DNA of 64,000 bases from Dama dama. Taxonomy: Eukaryota; Chordata; Mammalia; Artiodactyla; Cervidae. The position numbers were made by a program, and so were the translations under genes. This document shows positions 32,511 through 42,724 of this stretch, one piece after another. Every line of letters begins with the position of its first letter. The stretch's first letter is position 1. Below the pieces are notes generated by a model. It was given only the letters and a program-made list of their open reading frames with translations, was not told where the DNA came from and did no database searches. The stretch spans positions 41,897,001 through 41,961,000 of the forward strand of contig NC_083696.1 in assembly GCF_033118175.1 (NCBI RefSeq), in the 5' to 3' direction.

Positions 32511-33317
32511 ATGCAAAAAGCAAAATGGCTGTCTGAGGAGGCCTTACAAATAGCTGTGAAAAGAAGAGAAGCAAAAAGTGAAGGAGAAAAGGAAAGATGC
32601 ACCCATTGGAATGCAGAGTTCCAAAGAATAGCAAGGAGAGATAAGAAAGCCTTCCTCAGTGATCAGCACAAAGAAAAAGAGGGAAACAATAGAATGGGAA
32701 AGACTAGAGATCTCTTCAAGAAAATTAGAGATACCAAGGGAACATTTCATGCAAAGATGGGCTCAATGAACAACAGAAATGATATGAACCTAACAGAAGC
32801 AGAAGATATTAAGAAGAGGTGGCAAGAATACACAGAAGAACTGTACAAAAAAGATCTTCATGACCCAGATAATCATGATGGTGTGATCACTCACCTAGAG
32901 CCAGACATCCTGGAATGTGAAGTCAAGTGGGTCTTAGGAAGCATCACTATGAACAAAGCTAGTGGATGTGATGGAATCCCAGTTGAGCTATTTCAAATCC
33001 TGAAAGATGATGCTGTGAAAGTGCTGCACTCAATATGCCAGCAAATTTGGAAAACTCAGCAGTGGCCACAGGACTGGAAAAGGTCAGTTTTCATTCCAGT
33101 CCCAAAGAAAGGCAATGCCAAAGAATGCTCAAAGTACCGTACAATTGTACTCATCTCACACGCTAGTAAAGTCATGCTCAAAATTCTCCAAGCCAGGCTT
33201 CAACAGTCCGTGAACCATGAACTTCCAGCTGTTCAAGCTGGTTTTAGAAAAGGCAGAGGAACCAGAGATCAAATTGCCAACATCTGCTGGATGACTGAAA
33301 AAGCAAGAGAGTTCTAG
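32511..33317 (+). pseudogene. BovB linker and reverse-transcriptase N-terminal half
   Basis: Plus-strand frame of 268 codons, the longest element-derived frame in the window. Residues 1-75 are the basic, coiled-coil-like linker (EKERCTHWNAEFQRIARRDK). The reverse-transcriptase fingers begin near residue 145 (MNKASGCDGIPVELFQILKD). The SVFIPVPKKGNAKECSKYRT box and QAGFRKGRGTRDQIANICWM follow. It ends at TAG 33315-33317, where other copies have CAG. Beyond the stop the phase continues into FIDYAKAFDCVDH, so the first catalytic aspartate lies outside the open frame. It is in a different phase from the endonuclease fragment, with the shift between about 32500 and 32536. Confidence 0.93.
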
Positions 33318-33417
33318 AAAAACATCTATTTCTGCTTTATTGACTATGCCAAAGCTTTTGACTGTGTGGATCACAGTAAACTGTGGAAAATTCTGAAAGA
33401 GATGGGAAAGTGAGGAT

Positions 33418-34469
33418 ATATATGAATAAATAACAAACTCCAGGGCATAGATGTTGTTTTATCCCCTTTAAAGATGAGGAAACTGAGGCCCTAAGAGCAA
33501 ATCAACTTTCCCAGTGTTGTACAGCTGGTAGTAAGCAGATGGCCAAGGTTGAGCTCAGTCAGGCCTAGCTGACTCTAACCTTCTTTCTTTTCACTGCCCC
33601 CAACTCCTCATGCTCAGAAATACACTCAGAAAGAGGTGTACTGGGCAATGAGAGGAGTTGCTAATACAAGGAGCTGGTGGCGTGAAGTTGATGAGAACTG
33701 AAAGCTACACATCTATTTTACATCTAGGAAGGACATATTTATGGAACATTTCAGTCATCAGAGTATAAGTAATCTGCAGAGTCAATCCCAATTGTGTTGT
33801 AACCTTGATTAACTGAGACTGGTTAGCCTGAGTAATTGAATTGTCAAGTTAACTGAGAGTTAACTCAACAGACTGTACTTTTCCACCCTGACTATGGACA
33901 GTTTTCTTGTAGTCTCTGTTTTCCTGCCTTGGTTCATACACTGTGATGTATGTGTTGGGACTCTTAGTATAATTATAGATTTCATTCAATACCTAATGCG
34001 GTACTCTTAAAGAAAGACCGCATCATGTCTCTTGATTCCATCAAATGTTAGGAGTTTTCTTGGGCCTTGGGGTCAATCTTGTATTTATCAGTTCTCTCTG
34101 AGCAAGATAGCTGATGGACTTACAGAGTGTGGAGCCAAGACACTACCGAGCCCACTGCGAGCTTGCATTTATATTATATTTCAACCCACTCCGCTGGCTG
34201 TCCAGTCCTCTGACCTAAAATGTGCAGGGCTCTTCATAAAGCTACAGAGACAAGTAAGTCTATTTTGCTGTAATTTGCCTATTTCACATGAAATCAAAGA
34301 CCCCAAATTATGTTTCAGTTCTGCAAGCATTCCCTTTGGCAGGATTCTGGTTAGTCAGGATTTTGTTTGCCTCTGTGGCTTCCTCATTATCCAAAACCAT
34401 TTATTGAATTCCTTTTGTGCCTGAAAAATGTGCTGGGTTTTGAGAATAGAAAGATGTAAGGAGCCTGAA
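33418..34469. other. unique sequence with an antisense MIR scrap
   Basis: GATGAGGAAACTGAGGCCCT at about 33474 and GTACAGCTGGTAGTAAGCAG at 33520 mark an antisense MIR (about 33455-33575). The rest (33.6-34.4 kb) is AT-leaning, complex sequence with HNF1/homeodomain-like GTTAAC and TAATTG cores near 33.81-33.87 kb. No gene is seen. Confidence 0.5.
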
Positions 34470-34686
34470 AAGTGAAAAGAAAGTGAAAGTCGCTCAGTCA
34501 TGTCTAACTCTTTGCAACCCCATGGACTGTAGCCCGCCAGGCTCCTCTGTCCACGGAATTTTCCAGGTAAGAATGCTGGAGTGGTTTGCCATGCCCTCCT
34601 CTAGGAGATCTTCCTGACCCAGGGATTGAACTCAAGTCTCCTGCATTGCAGGCAGATTCTTTACCATCTGAGCTACCTGGGAGGCC
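34470..34686 (-). mobile_element. Bov-tA SINE
   Basis: Antisense unit with the long AAAGTGAAAAGAAAGTGAAAG tail end at the left and GAGCTACCTGGGAGGCC at the right. A Bov-A2 unit starts eight bases later in the same orientation. Confidence 0.92.
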
Positions 34687-34694
34687 TGTATGGA

Positions 34695-34962
34695 GGCTGC
34701 TGCTACTGCTGCTAAGTCGCTTCAGTTGTGTCTGACTCTGTGCGACCCCATAGACGACAGCCCACCAGGCTCCCCCGTCCCTGGGATTCTCCAGGCAAGA
34801 ATACTGGAGTGGGTTGCCATTTCCTTCTCCAATGCATGAAAGTGAAAAGTGAAAGCGAAGTTGCTCAGTCATGTCCGACTCTTAGCGATCCCATGGACTG
34901 CAGCCCACCAGGCTCCTCCATCCATGGGATTCTCCAGGCAAGAGTACTGGAGTGGGTTGAAT
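34695..34962 (-). mobile_element. Bov-A2 dimeric SINE
   Basis: Two Bov-A monomers joined by TTCTCCAATGCATGAAAGTG. It begins GCTGCTGCTACTGCTGCTAA and ends at GTACTGGAGTGGGTTG. Dimeric Bov-A2 lacks the tRNA-like head and is ruminant-specific. Confidence 0.95.
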
Positions 34963-35034
34963 TTCATGGCAGTGAACAGACCAAGCTGGCTGTTGCTGGG
35001 AGGTACACTGAAGGTGACATGAACTCTCTTCTGT

Positions 35035-35255
35035 GGTGTATCAGAAAGAGAGCTGGCCTTGACTTCAGACCCACCCTTGACCTTCTGTAGAACTGGCGGA
35101 TACTTCTAGAAGTTCCCCTTGCTGAACTTCAGTTTCCTTATTTGTAAAATAGGGATACAAATGGCTATTCAGAGCTTTGTCAGAAAGATCAGAGATAATG
35201 TACATGAATCTCCAGCACATAATAGATGCTCAATAAATGGTAGCTGGTAATAGTG
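35035..35255 (+). mobile_element. MIR SINE
   Basis: Sense MIR: GCTGAACTTCAGTTTCCTTA, TTTGTAAAATAGGGATACAA, then ATAATAGATGCTCAATAAAT. The upstream tRNA-like half (AGAGAGCTGGCCTTGACTTC) is also recognisable. Confidence 0.88.
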
Positions 35256-36479
35256 TGCCTCTGAGTGTTTTCTGCCCAGAAGAACAGAGAAAACTTTCAG
35301 AATTGGTTGGAGAACTGTTTGTACCATTTCTGTGAGGTCCCCGCAGATGGCAGGCTGAAGGGCCAAGGCTGCTGTGAGTTACAGTCTGTGGACACACATG
35401 TCTATAAATTGCCCCAGCCTGTGTAAATGCACGATTGAGTACAACCGTTTGCATTATAGTGAAGATATGCGTGTGCTGCTCTCAACTCTTCTACAGCCTC
35501 CAGCATCTGCTTTGCCCATTCATCAAGCCCCACGGCTGCCCAACAGAAAGAACACTGTGTGCCTTGCTTGTTCTGCACACTTTATACTGAGAAAGAGCAA
35601 ATCGATAGGAGAAAATGTGAGTTTGTTCTGCTGAGGAGAAGCGTGGGGGCTGTAAGGAGTGTTGGGGAAGGGGAGCATGAAAACGAGTAAGGTGCAGAAA
35701 GGATACAGATGGAAGGGAAGTGATACTAAGAGAAGGGAAGGTGAGGGCTGACAGAGTGGTCCCCTCTCTGGTGGTTTGCAACTTCCCGTGAGTCCAGAAA
35801 GGGGTTTTGCATTCACAGACTGAAATGATAGCCACAAAACTGGATAAAGGAGCCAAGGATTTTGCTTGCTCTGGCTGGGTCCATGGTCCACAGGGAGGAC
35901 TACCCAGCCTCTTCTGTTCTCCTTCACACCTTCCTCTCCTCTCCTTCCATCTCCTCTTTTCTTTCCTTTTTGGTTTGAATTTCTCCCCCGCTCCCTCTCT
36001 CCTCCTGCTTCTCCCTCTTCCCGCTCTCCTTTTCCAACCCCCAGGGCTGGTGCCAGGTATTCATTTCACTAACTGAACTTTTCTACCGCCCTCGTCCCCT
36101 CACCAAGCCATCAACACCCCGCAGCTCAGTGGGATGCACACTCAGCCTGTTATTAACCTCAGTTCAGCTGCCAACCAAGCCATATGCAGATTGATCCAGC
36201 AGGGAGAGGTGGACCTGGACGTCCTGTGAAATGATGGCATCTGATTGCTGCCTTGGCCAGGCAGCCCAGAGTCACTGGGCAGGATGGGGGCAGGAGGCCT
36301 GCGGGGATGCTGGAGGGCGGGGGAGGGTGGACCATAGAGGGAGTGAGACAGCCCGGGGCCACCTCCCAAGGCCCAGCTAAGGCTAGAGAGGCAGCCTGAG
36401 CCCTTGTGTTGAGCAGGTGAGCAGACAGAAGCGTGGTGAAGCCAGAGGGGCCCTGGATCCAGACTGTGGAGGGTCCAGT
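35256..36479. other. unique sequence with a long polypyrimidine tract
   Basis: No gene is recognised. From about 35905 to 36045 the plus strand is almost all C and T, ending in CCAACCCCCAG before GGCTGG. This resembles an oversized 3' splice-acceptor tract, but no matching open exon follows, so I do not call an exon. Confidence 0.4.
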
Positions 36480-36615
36480 GTTCTCCCAGGCACTTACCTG
36501 CTTTGAGCCTCCACTTTCTCAACTTTCAGGTGGGAACAACGATCCTTGTCCTGCCCGTCACAGAGCTCTAATGAGGCCTGAATGAGGGAAAGGGAGGTAA
36601 AGCGCTATGAGGCAT
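36480..36615 (+). mobile_element. MIR SINE fragment
   Basis: ACCTGCTTTGAGCCTCCACT, TTTCTCAACTTTCAGGTGGG, then GAGGGAAAGGGAGGTAAAGC follow the MIR order (CCTCA box, TGTAAAATGGG box, TTAAATGAG...AAAGCGC box). Confidence 0.65.
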
Positions 36616-36617
36616 GG

Positions 36618-36895
36618 TGGGTTAGTTTGGCTGTCATGAAAAGCACCCCAGACTCGGGGGTTAAACATAGTCTCGGAGGCTGGTAGTCCAAGATCAAGAA
36701 GTTAGCAAGATTAGTTTCTTTTCAGACCTCTGTCCTCAGCTTGTGGACAGCCGTTTCTTCTTCCACTGTCTTCATGTCATCTTCCTCTGGGTATGTTTGT
36801 GTCCTAATCTCTTTTACTTAGCAGGCCACCAGCCATACGGGATGAGGGTCCACCTTACTGACCTCATTTTAACTTAAGTATCTCTTTAAATACTG
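36618..36895 (-). mobile_element. MLT1-type LTR, antisense
   Basis: GAGGCTGGTAGTCCAAGATC, TTGTGGACAGCCGTTTCTTC, GTCCACCTTACTGACCTCAT and TTTAACTTAAGTATCTC are the reverse complement of the MLT1 plan seen in sense at 25032-25370. It is more diverged, with the AATAAA region poorly kept. Confidence 0.75.
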
Positions 36896-36929
36896 ACGCA
36901 CACATTTGTGAAGAGTTCTGTATTTTTGG

Positions 36930-37155
36930 GGGGGCTTCCCTGGTGGCTCAAATGGTAAAGAATCTGCCTGTAAAGCAGGAGACCTGGGTTCGATTGCTGG
37001 GTTCGATCCCTGGATTGGGAAGCTCCCTGGAGAAGGGCATGGCAACCCACTCCAGTATTCTTGCCTGGAGAATCCCCATGGATAGAGGAGCCTGGTGTGC
37101 TGCAGTCCATGGGGTCGCAAAGAGTCGGCCATGACTGAGCGACTAACCACACACA
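36930..37155 (+). mobile_element. Bov-tA SINE with a B-box duplication
   Basis: Sense unit. The internal promoter B-box region is duplicated: GGGTTCGATTGCT then GGGTTCGATCCCT (about 36986-37011). The body and GCAAAGAGTCGGCCATGACT end are intact. Confidence 0.94.
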
Positions 37156-37169
37156 TGGCACATCTCTTT

Positions 37170-37378
37170 AAAGGAGCTTCCCAGGTGTCTCAGTAGTAAA
37201 GAATCTGCCTGTCAATGCAGGAGACGTGGGTTTGATTCCTAGATCTGGAAGATCCCCTGGAGAAGGCAGTGGCAACCCACTCCAGTATTCTTGTCTGGAC
37301 AGACGAGCCTGGTGGGCTACAGTCCATGAGGTTGCAAGAGTCAGATACGACTGAGCGCACACACACACACACATGCAA
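37170..37378 (+). mobile_element. Bov-tA SINE with (AC)n tail
   Basis: Sense unit, about 15 bp after the previous one. It misses about 15 bp of the body (TCTGGACAGACGAGCC lacks the usual AGAATCCCATGG). It ends in a CACACACACACACAC microsatellite grown from its tail. Confidence 0.93.
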
Positions 37379-38425
37379 GAAATGACATGAAGGAAAACAC
37401 CTTGCCATCTGTCATTACAACCCTTTCCTGAAAGAGAGGATATTTTAACATCTTCTGCGGCAAAGAAGAGAGAAGGGACATAATCTCAGAATGATGTGTA
37501 GTCCTTTAAATTGAATAAATATAGCATTGGGAAAAAATTCTCTGCACTGCCCTTTTTAAACTAATTTTGCTGAGGTGGATGAAAACTTCAGTAATCTGAC
37601 CTGACGTTTAGCTCATTATGCCTGCGTGTGAGCGTGTAACCTGAGTATGAGTCCGTGTGAGAGGAGGGGAGTGTGTGACTGTCTCCGTGAGTGTGAGGGT
37701 GTGAGTTTGTGAGTGCACGAATGAGTGTGTTTGCAGGTATGTGTTGGGGATGCGGGAGGGGCGAGGTATGTGAGTGTGATAGGAGGAAGGGGAAGGGGCA
37801 TGGTGGCAGGAGCTGGACTTTGCACTTTATCCCAGAACCTTGACTTGCTAACAGCCCGCTCAGTTATGGGGGACGTTTCTCCCTTCTGTCCTGCCCCTCC
37901 TCCGCGTTCCTCCCCTCTTCTCCCCGACTCTAACTGCCCACCCCCTGGTCCGTTGGCAGCCCCGCCAGGCTTCTCACATCCTGCCAAGAGGAATTGCTGT
38001 TGTGTAAAGGAACCTTTACATCCTCCTGACACACAGTCACTTCGGGAAGCAAAACTGGGCCAAGTCCTTATTCAGCAAAGGACTCAGCTCCCTCGGGGCC
38101 TGGCCCTACCCGAGTCTCTCACGTGGTTTGCGACCTTGAGTCAGTGATGCTGCCCTTCAGCTCCCCCACCCCAGCTGGGACAGAGCCATAGGTGACCTTG
38201 AATCTTCCTGCAGGGACCCTTTGGCCCTCTCTCCTTGTTTCAGGGGGCAGAGTCACTTGATCTTGGTCCACACTACTGGACTGAGGCTTCAGGTTCTTCC
38301 TGGCTGGCCCCAAACCAACTTTTGGCTCCTTTGCACTACCTCTCCCTTAGGGCAAGAGCTTGCACCGGTCAGCCAGACTGCCACCCCATTCCTCCATACT
38401 TCTGCACCCTATTGTCTCTATGATT
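37379..38425. other. unique sequence with a degenerate GTGTGA tract
   Basis: About 37440-37615 is AT-leaning complex sequence. 37620-37760 holds imperfect GTGTGA/GTGAGT repeats. The rest is GC-neutral with overlapping open frames on both strands. No gene is recognised. Confidence 0.4.
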
Positions 38426-38524
38426 TTTGTAAAAAAGTTAATTTCATTTTTTTAATTGAAGTATAGTTGTTTTACAATGTTGTGATAGTCTGCTGTGCAG
38501 CAGAGTGACTCAGTTACACACACA

Positions 38525-39557
38525 GTTCAGTTCAGTTCAGTTCAGTCACTCAGTCATGTCTGACTCTCTGCAACTCCATGGCCTGCAGCAGGCCGGGCCT
38601 CCCGGTCCATCACCAACTCCTGGAGTTTACTCAGACTCATACCCGTTGAGTTGGTGATGCCATCCAACCATCTCATCCTCTGTTGTCCTCTTCCCCTCCC
38701 GCCTTCAATCTTTGTCAGCATCAGGGTCTTTTCAAATGAGTCAGCTCTTCACATCAGGTGGCCAAAGTATTGGAGTTTCAGCTTCAACATCAGTCCTTCC
38801 AATGAACAGCCAGGACTGATCTCCTTGAGGATGGACAGGTTGGATCTCCTTGCAGTCCAAGGGACTCTCAGGAGTCTTCTCCAACACCACAGTTCAAAAG
38901 CATCAATTCTTCAGTGCTCACCTTTTTTTATAGTCCAACTCTCACATCCATACATGACCACTGGAAAAACCACAGCCTTGACTAGATGGACGTTTGTTGG
39001 CAAAGTAATGTCTCTGCTTTTTAATATGCTGTCTAGGTTGGTCATAACTTTCCTTCCAAGGAGTAAACATCTTTTAATTTCATGGCTGCAGTCACCATCT
39101 GCAGTGATGTTGGAGCCCCCCAAAATAAAGTCAGCCACTGTTTCCACTGTCTCCCCATCTATTTGCCAAGAGGTGATGGGACCAGATGCCATGAATTTCA
39201 TTTTCTGAATGTTGAGCTTTAAGCCAACTTTTTCACTCTCCTCTTTCACTTTCATCAAGAGGCTCTTTAGTTCTTCTTCACTTACTGCCATAAGGGTGGT
39301 GTCCTCTGCATATCTGAGGTTATTGATATTTCTCCTGGCAATCTTGATTCCAGCTTGTGCTTCTTCCAGCCCAGCGTTTCTCGTGATATACTCTGCATAT
39401 AAGTTAAATAAGCAGGGTGACAATATCCAGCCTTGATGTACTCCTTTTCCTATTTGGAGCCAGTCTGTTCCATGTCCAGTTCTAACTGTTGTGTCCTGAC
39501 CTGCATACAGGTTTCTCAAAAGGCAGGTCAGGTGGTCTGGTATTCCCATCTCTTTCA
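38525..39557 (-). mobile_element. BovB LINE, 5'-truncated, in L1
   Basis: Minus-strand BovB of about 1.03 kb, from a GTTCAGTTCAGTTCAGTTCAG-type tail to GGTGGTCTGGTATTCCC. It is bounded by TACACACACA (38515-38524) and TACACATACA (39558-39567), one difference. The upstream reverse-transcriptase half and endonuclease are absent. Confidence 0.95.
38911..39557 (-). pseudogene. BovB reverse-transcriptase fragment with YAED box
   Basis: Minus-strand frame of about 215 codons encoding the palm end and thumb of the enzyme. It begins near GIPDHLTCLLRNLYAGQD and ends near CESWTIKKGEH. The catalytic box, normally YADD, reads RYAEDTTLMAV. The second-metal aspartate codon has become GAG through one base change at 39304. 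The element is also 5'-truncated, lacking the AFD motif and the endonuclease. The other two large BovB copies in this window keep YADD, so the change is private to this copy or to its source lineage. It is inactive on two counts. Confidence 0.93.
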
Positions 39558-39606
39558 TACACATACAAACATTCTTTTTAAAATATTCTTTTCCATTATA
39601 GTTTAT

Positions 39607-39817
39607 TGTTGTTATTTAGTCACTTAGTCATGTCTGACTTTTTTCTGACCCCCTGGACTGTATCTCACCAGGCTCCTTTGTCCGTGGGATTTTCCAGGCA
39701 AGAATACTGGAGTGGGTGGCCATTTCCTTCTCCAGAAGATCGTCCTGACCCAGGGATTGAAACTGCTTCTCCTCCATTGGCAGATGGATTCTTTACCATT
39801 GAGCCAACTGAGAAACT
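39607..39817 (-). mobile_element. Bov-tA SINE in L1
   Basis: Antisense unit bounded by CCATTATAGTTTAT (39593-39606) and CCATGATAGTTTAT (39818-39831), one difference, made of L1 sequence. Confidence 0.95.
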
Positions 39818-39939
39818 CCATGATAGTTTATCGCAGGATACTGAATATAATTCCCTGGACTGTACAGCAGGGCCTTGTTGTTTATCCATTTTATATACAA
39901 TAGTTAGCTTCTGCTCTTATGACTTTGTTTTGAAAGTTC

Positions 39940-40040
39940 TCCTCTCCTGGAAGGAGTGCCCTCTCAAATGGTAGCCGAATTTCAAAGGTCAGCTAAATGC
40001 CACCCGCTCCAGGAAGACTTTCTACACCACTGCAATGAAT
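39940..40040 (+). mobile_element. L2 LINE 3' fragment
   Basis: CTCCTGGAAGGAGTGCCCTC, TTCAAAGGTCAGCTAAATGC and AGGAAGACTTTCTACACC match the L2 3' region in sense order. Confidence 0.65.
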
Positions 40041-40257
40041 GCTGACTTTGCCAACCAAGATGAGAGGGGTGTAGGGACTGGAGTCCAACCTCCAAATCCT
40101 CCCCCATCTTTTAAAACTTGTGCTCCTTGCACTGGGCCTTTGGTTTGCCTCTGGTTTGCCTCAAACAGTTTTGTTTGAGTTGATAACATTGGGATTAAGC
40201 TCCTTGGTTGGTCCCCTGTGCTGATTTCACCCACTGTTTTTTTAAAGCCATACTTTT

Positions 40258-40332
40258 GTTTTTACTGTTCTTAAGTCTTTTTGTTTTTACTGTTCTTAAG
40301 TCTTTTTGTTTTTACTGTTTTCGTCTTTTTAT
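40258..40332 (+). repeat. 25-bp minisatellite, three units
   Basis: The unit GTTTTTACTGTTCTTAAGTC plus five T is repeated at 40258, 40283 and 40308. The third unit decays after TACTGTTTTCGTC. The first two units are identical, so the array is young. Confidence 0.95.
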
Positions 40333-41489
40333 GGAGTCGTTTTTTTAATGCTTATTATTTCTCATTGATTTTACTTTCTCGTTTAGTGTTTACTATAAAA
40401 GATGAAATAGGAAATGGCAGCATGAGGGGAGGGCTGGGCATCCAGGGCTCAGTGGGCTGGGTGGGGGTGGAGGCGGCTCGGCTTTGAGCCAGACAGAGAC
40501 AAGTGAGTCCAATTGCACCCGTCAGCCACTCAATACTCGGGGATCAGATCGACCTCTTGCTCGGAGCCCCAGTTTTCATCTATCAACAGATCTGAGTACA
40601 CCAGGTTGGGAGAGTGAAACTAGATAATTTATGCCTGTATACCTTGAAGCATGGTGCGTGGGCACTCCTAGGCCCTCACACAGTGAAATTTCTGCTCTTT
40701 CATTTCACTCCCCAGGCTGAGCCCAGAGCTGGTATTTAAGGAAGCCCTGGCTTGGATGTGAAAGGTGCGCCATTAGCCTGCATGACACCTTTCTGCGAGT
40801 TGGAGAAGGGCGCCCCTACATACAGGGTACTGTGCTGGGGACACCAGAGCTTGGCTGGGACCCACTCCCAGGGCATATCTGAGCCTCAGAATGAAGGCTG
40901 AGGGCAACCAACCTCATGTTCACCATCCCCCCATCCCCCCATCCCCCTGGTCCCCAAGGCTGAGTTGATCTCTGTGAGGCCAGCCCCAAAGGAGGCTAAG
41001 GTGAACTGTTAGACAAAGATGTTCATGCTGAGAATCTTCTGAGGATGGGCCCCACATGCCTCTCTTTCTCCACGTCTATACCACCAGGCCTGGGCCTCCC
41101 ACTTCCTTCCTTTTATACTTCCCGTCGCTCTATATTTTCTAGTGGATGGCAGGTGCTTAATAAATGCTTCTCTTGTGGTGTACAAATGTGAGGGGACTCA
41201 GGGAACAAGCTGTGGAATAAAAGGAAAATGGCCTATGGACCCTTGCGGCCCCCAGCTGCAGCCTCTGAGGGCCCAGGGGCGACACCAGATCCCAATTCTC
41301 CTTCAGTCTCAAGTTCACAGACACTGTTAACTGGCCAAATGCATTGCCACAAGCTTCTGTTGCATTTTCTAGGCACTCCTACATTCAGACAGACCTGCAG
41401 GAGCTGGACAAGGTCCCTTTCACCATGCACTTTTAATATCCCCTAGGTCTGTGGAAGATTAAGTGCCCCTGGGGTAAAAACCCAACTTA
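40333..41489. other. unique sequence, minor repeats only
   Basis: No gene is recognised. CCATCCCC units are repeated three times at about 40924-40949. A short sense L2/MIR 3' scrap (GGCAGGTGCTTAATAAATGC) lies at 41148-41167. Confidence 0.45.
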
Positions 41490-41650
41490 ATCTCATTATT
41501 ATGCTTTCCTTCAACAAATCCTCACTGAGCACTGACTCAGGGCCAGGTCCTCTTCTAGAACCGGGGACTGGTGGTCAAGGAGACAGTCGCAGGCCTATTC
41601 TCGGGGAGCTGGCATCTAACTGTATTGTCAGTGATGTTCTTTGTCACCTG
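41490..41650 (-). mobile_element. L2 LINE 3' end, antisense
   Basis: TTCAACAAATCCTCACTGAG, CAGGGCCAGGTCCTCTTCTA and GGTGGTCAAGGAGACAGTCG, then GGAGCTGGCATCTAACTG, are the reverse complement of the L2 tail. Confidence 0.75.
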
Positions 41651-41921
41651 TTCGGTCCCAGTTCAGAGAGACTCAAGCCACAGATACTTGGGAGCAGTAG
41701 CAGGGCATGGTGTGGCTAGGTTCGGTGTGACAGGAGAGCGAACCAGTGCTGGAGGAGCAATGAGACGGTGGGAGGGGCAATTCCTCCTAGCACCTTGAGG
41801 GTTGGCTATGTTCAGTCCCCATTCTGTCATCTGGGTGATTTTTTAAAATACGCATCTGACTACCTAACGCTCCTTCATAAGCGGCCACTCCCCTCTCCTC
41901 TGCCTATGTTCCAAACAACAT

Positions 41922-42128
41922 GGGCTTCCCAAGGTGGTGCTAGTGGTAACAAACCTGGCTGCTAGTGCAGGAGACATAAGAAATGTGGGTTTGATCCCTG
42001 GGTCAGGAAGATCCCCTGGAGGAGGGCATGGAAACCCATTCCAGTCTTCTTGCCTGGAGAATCCCCATGGACAGAGGAGCTTGGCCGGCTACAGACCAGG
42101 AGTTAGACATGACTTAAGTGACTGAGCT
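41922..42128 (+). mobile_element. Bov-tA SINE in L2
   Basis: Sense unit with the GGTGGTGCTAGTGG head variant (GGGCTTCCCAAGGTGGTGCT). It is diverged near its end (ACAGACCAGGAGTTAGACAT lacks the usual TCCATGGGGTC box). Confidence 0.92.
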
Positions 42129-42365
42129 TGCAGCCTGCACCAACCTTCCTATCTACCTTGTTCTTCTGGAACCCCAGGCCTCACACCATATTCACCAGCC
42201 ATTTAACCTGCTGTGGCTCCCTGGCCCATCCTCTGAGCTTGCAGCCCTCATCCTTCATATGTTCATTTGGACATATCCTTCTGTTTGAAATGTCTTTATC
42301 CACCTCCATTGTCCCTTGGCTGATGATTAGTCATCATCTGGAGCTTTTTTTCCTTAATGGAACTT

Positions 42366-42659
42366 GAGATAAATACTTTTATTGCTGGGTTTTCATTGCT
42401 GCTTGGACTTTTCTCTAGTTATAATGAGCGGTAGCTACTCTCTAGTTGTGGTTCACAAGCTTCTCTGATTGCGGAGCAAGGGCTCTAGGGCATGAGGGCT
42501 TCAGTAGCTGCGGTTCCTGGGCTGTGGAGCAGGCTCAGTAGTGGTGTTACATGGGCTTAGTTGCTCTATGGCATGTGGGATTTTCCCAGAGTAGGGACTG
42601 AATCCAAGTCTCTCGCACGGGCATGTGGGTTCTTTACCACTGAGCCACTAGGGAGGCCC
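42366..42659 (-). mobile_element. CHR-type SINE in L2
   Basis: Antisense tRNA-derived cetartiodactyl SINE: GGAGCAAGGGCTCTAGGGCA, GGGCTTCAGTAGCTGCGG, GGCTTAGTTGCTCTATGGCA and AGCCACTAGGGAGGCCC. It is older than the Bov-tA copies, consistent with its divergence. Confidence 0.85.
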
Positions 42660-42724
42660 TTATGTGGGGCTTATTTCATGCATTGCCTCATCCAGGAAGA
42701 CCTTCCTTGCTCTCGCAGGCTGTT

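Larger units (their letters stand above)
30231..33406 (-). mobile_element. BovB LINE, near full length, twin-primed inversion
   Basis: The whole unit is bounded by the perfect 11-bp duplication AAAGTGAGGAT (30220-30230 and 33407-33417), so it is one insertion event. The segment 30231 to about 31235 is BovB on the minus strand, from the AACTG tail to the LRNLYA region of the reverse transcriptase. The segment from about 31236 to 33406 is the upstream part of the same element on the plus strand, from the 5' UTR through the endonuclease to the AFDCVDH motif and EMG. The two parts meet without loss in element coordinates, the signature of twin priming. The total of about 3.18 kb is close to the usual full length of about 3.2 kb. 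Confidence 0.96.
38430..39910 (-). mobile_element. L1 3' end, split by BovB and SINE
   Basis: Antisense L1 3' UTR in three pieces: 38430-38524 (TTGAAGTATAGTTGTTTTAC), 39558-39606 (AATATTCTTTTCCATTATAG) and 39818-39910 (CCCTGGACTGTACAGCAGGG). The pieces continue one another once the two insertions are removed. It is a paralogue of 19010-19305. Confidence 0.85.
41840..42720 (+). mobile_element. L2 LINE split by two SINEs
   Basis: Sense L2 in three pieces: AATACGCATCTGACTACCTA (41849), ACCTGCTGTGGCTCCCTGG (42209) and TTCATGCATTGCCTCATCC then AGGAAGACCTTCCTTG (about 42675-42710). A Bov-tA (41922-42128) and a CHR-type SINE (42366-42659) interrupt it. Confidence 0.7.
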
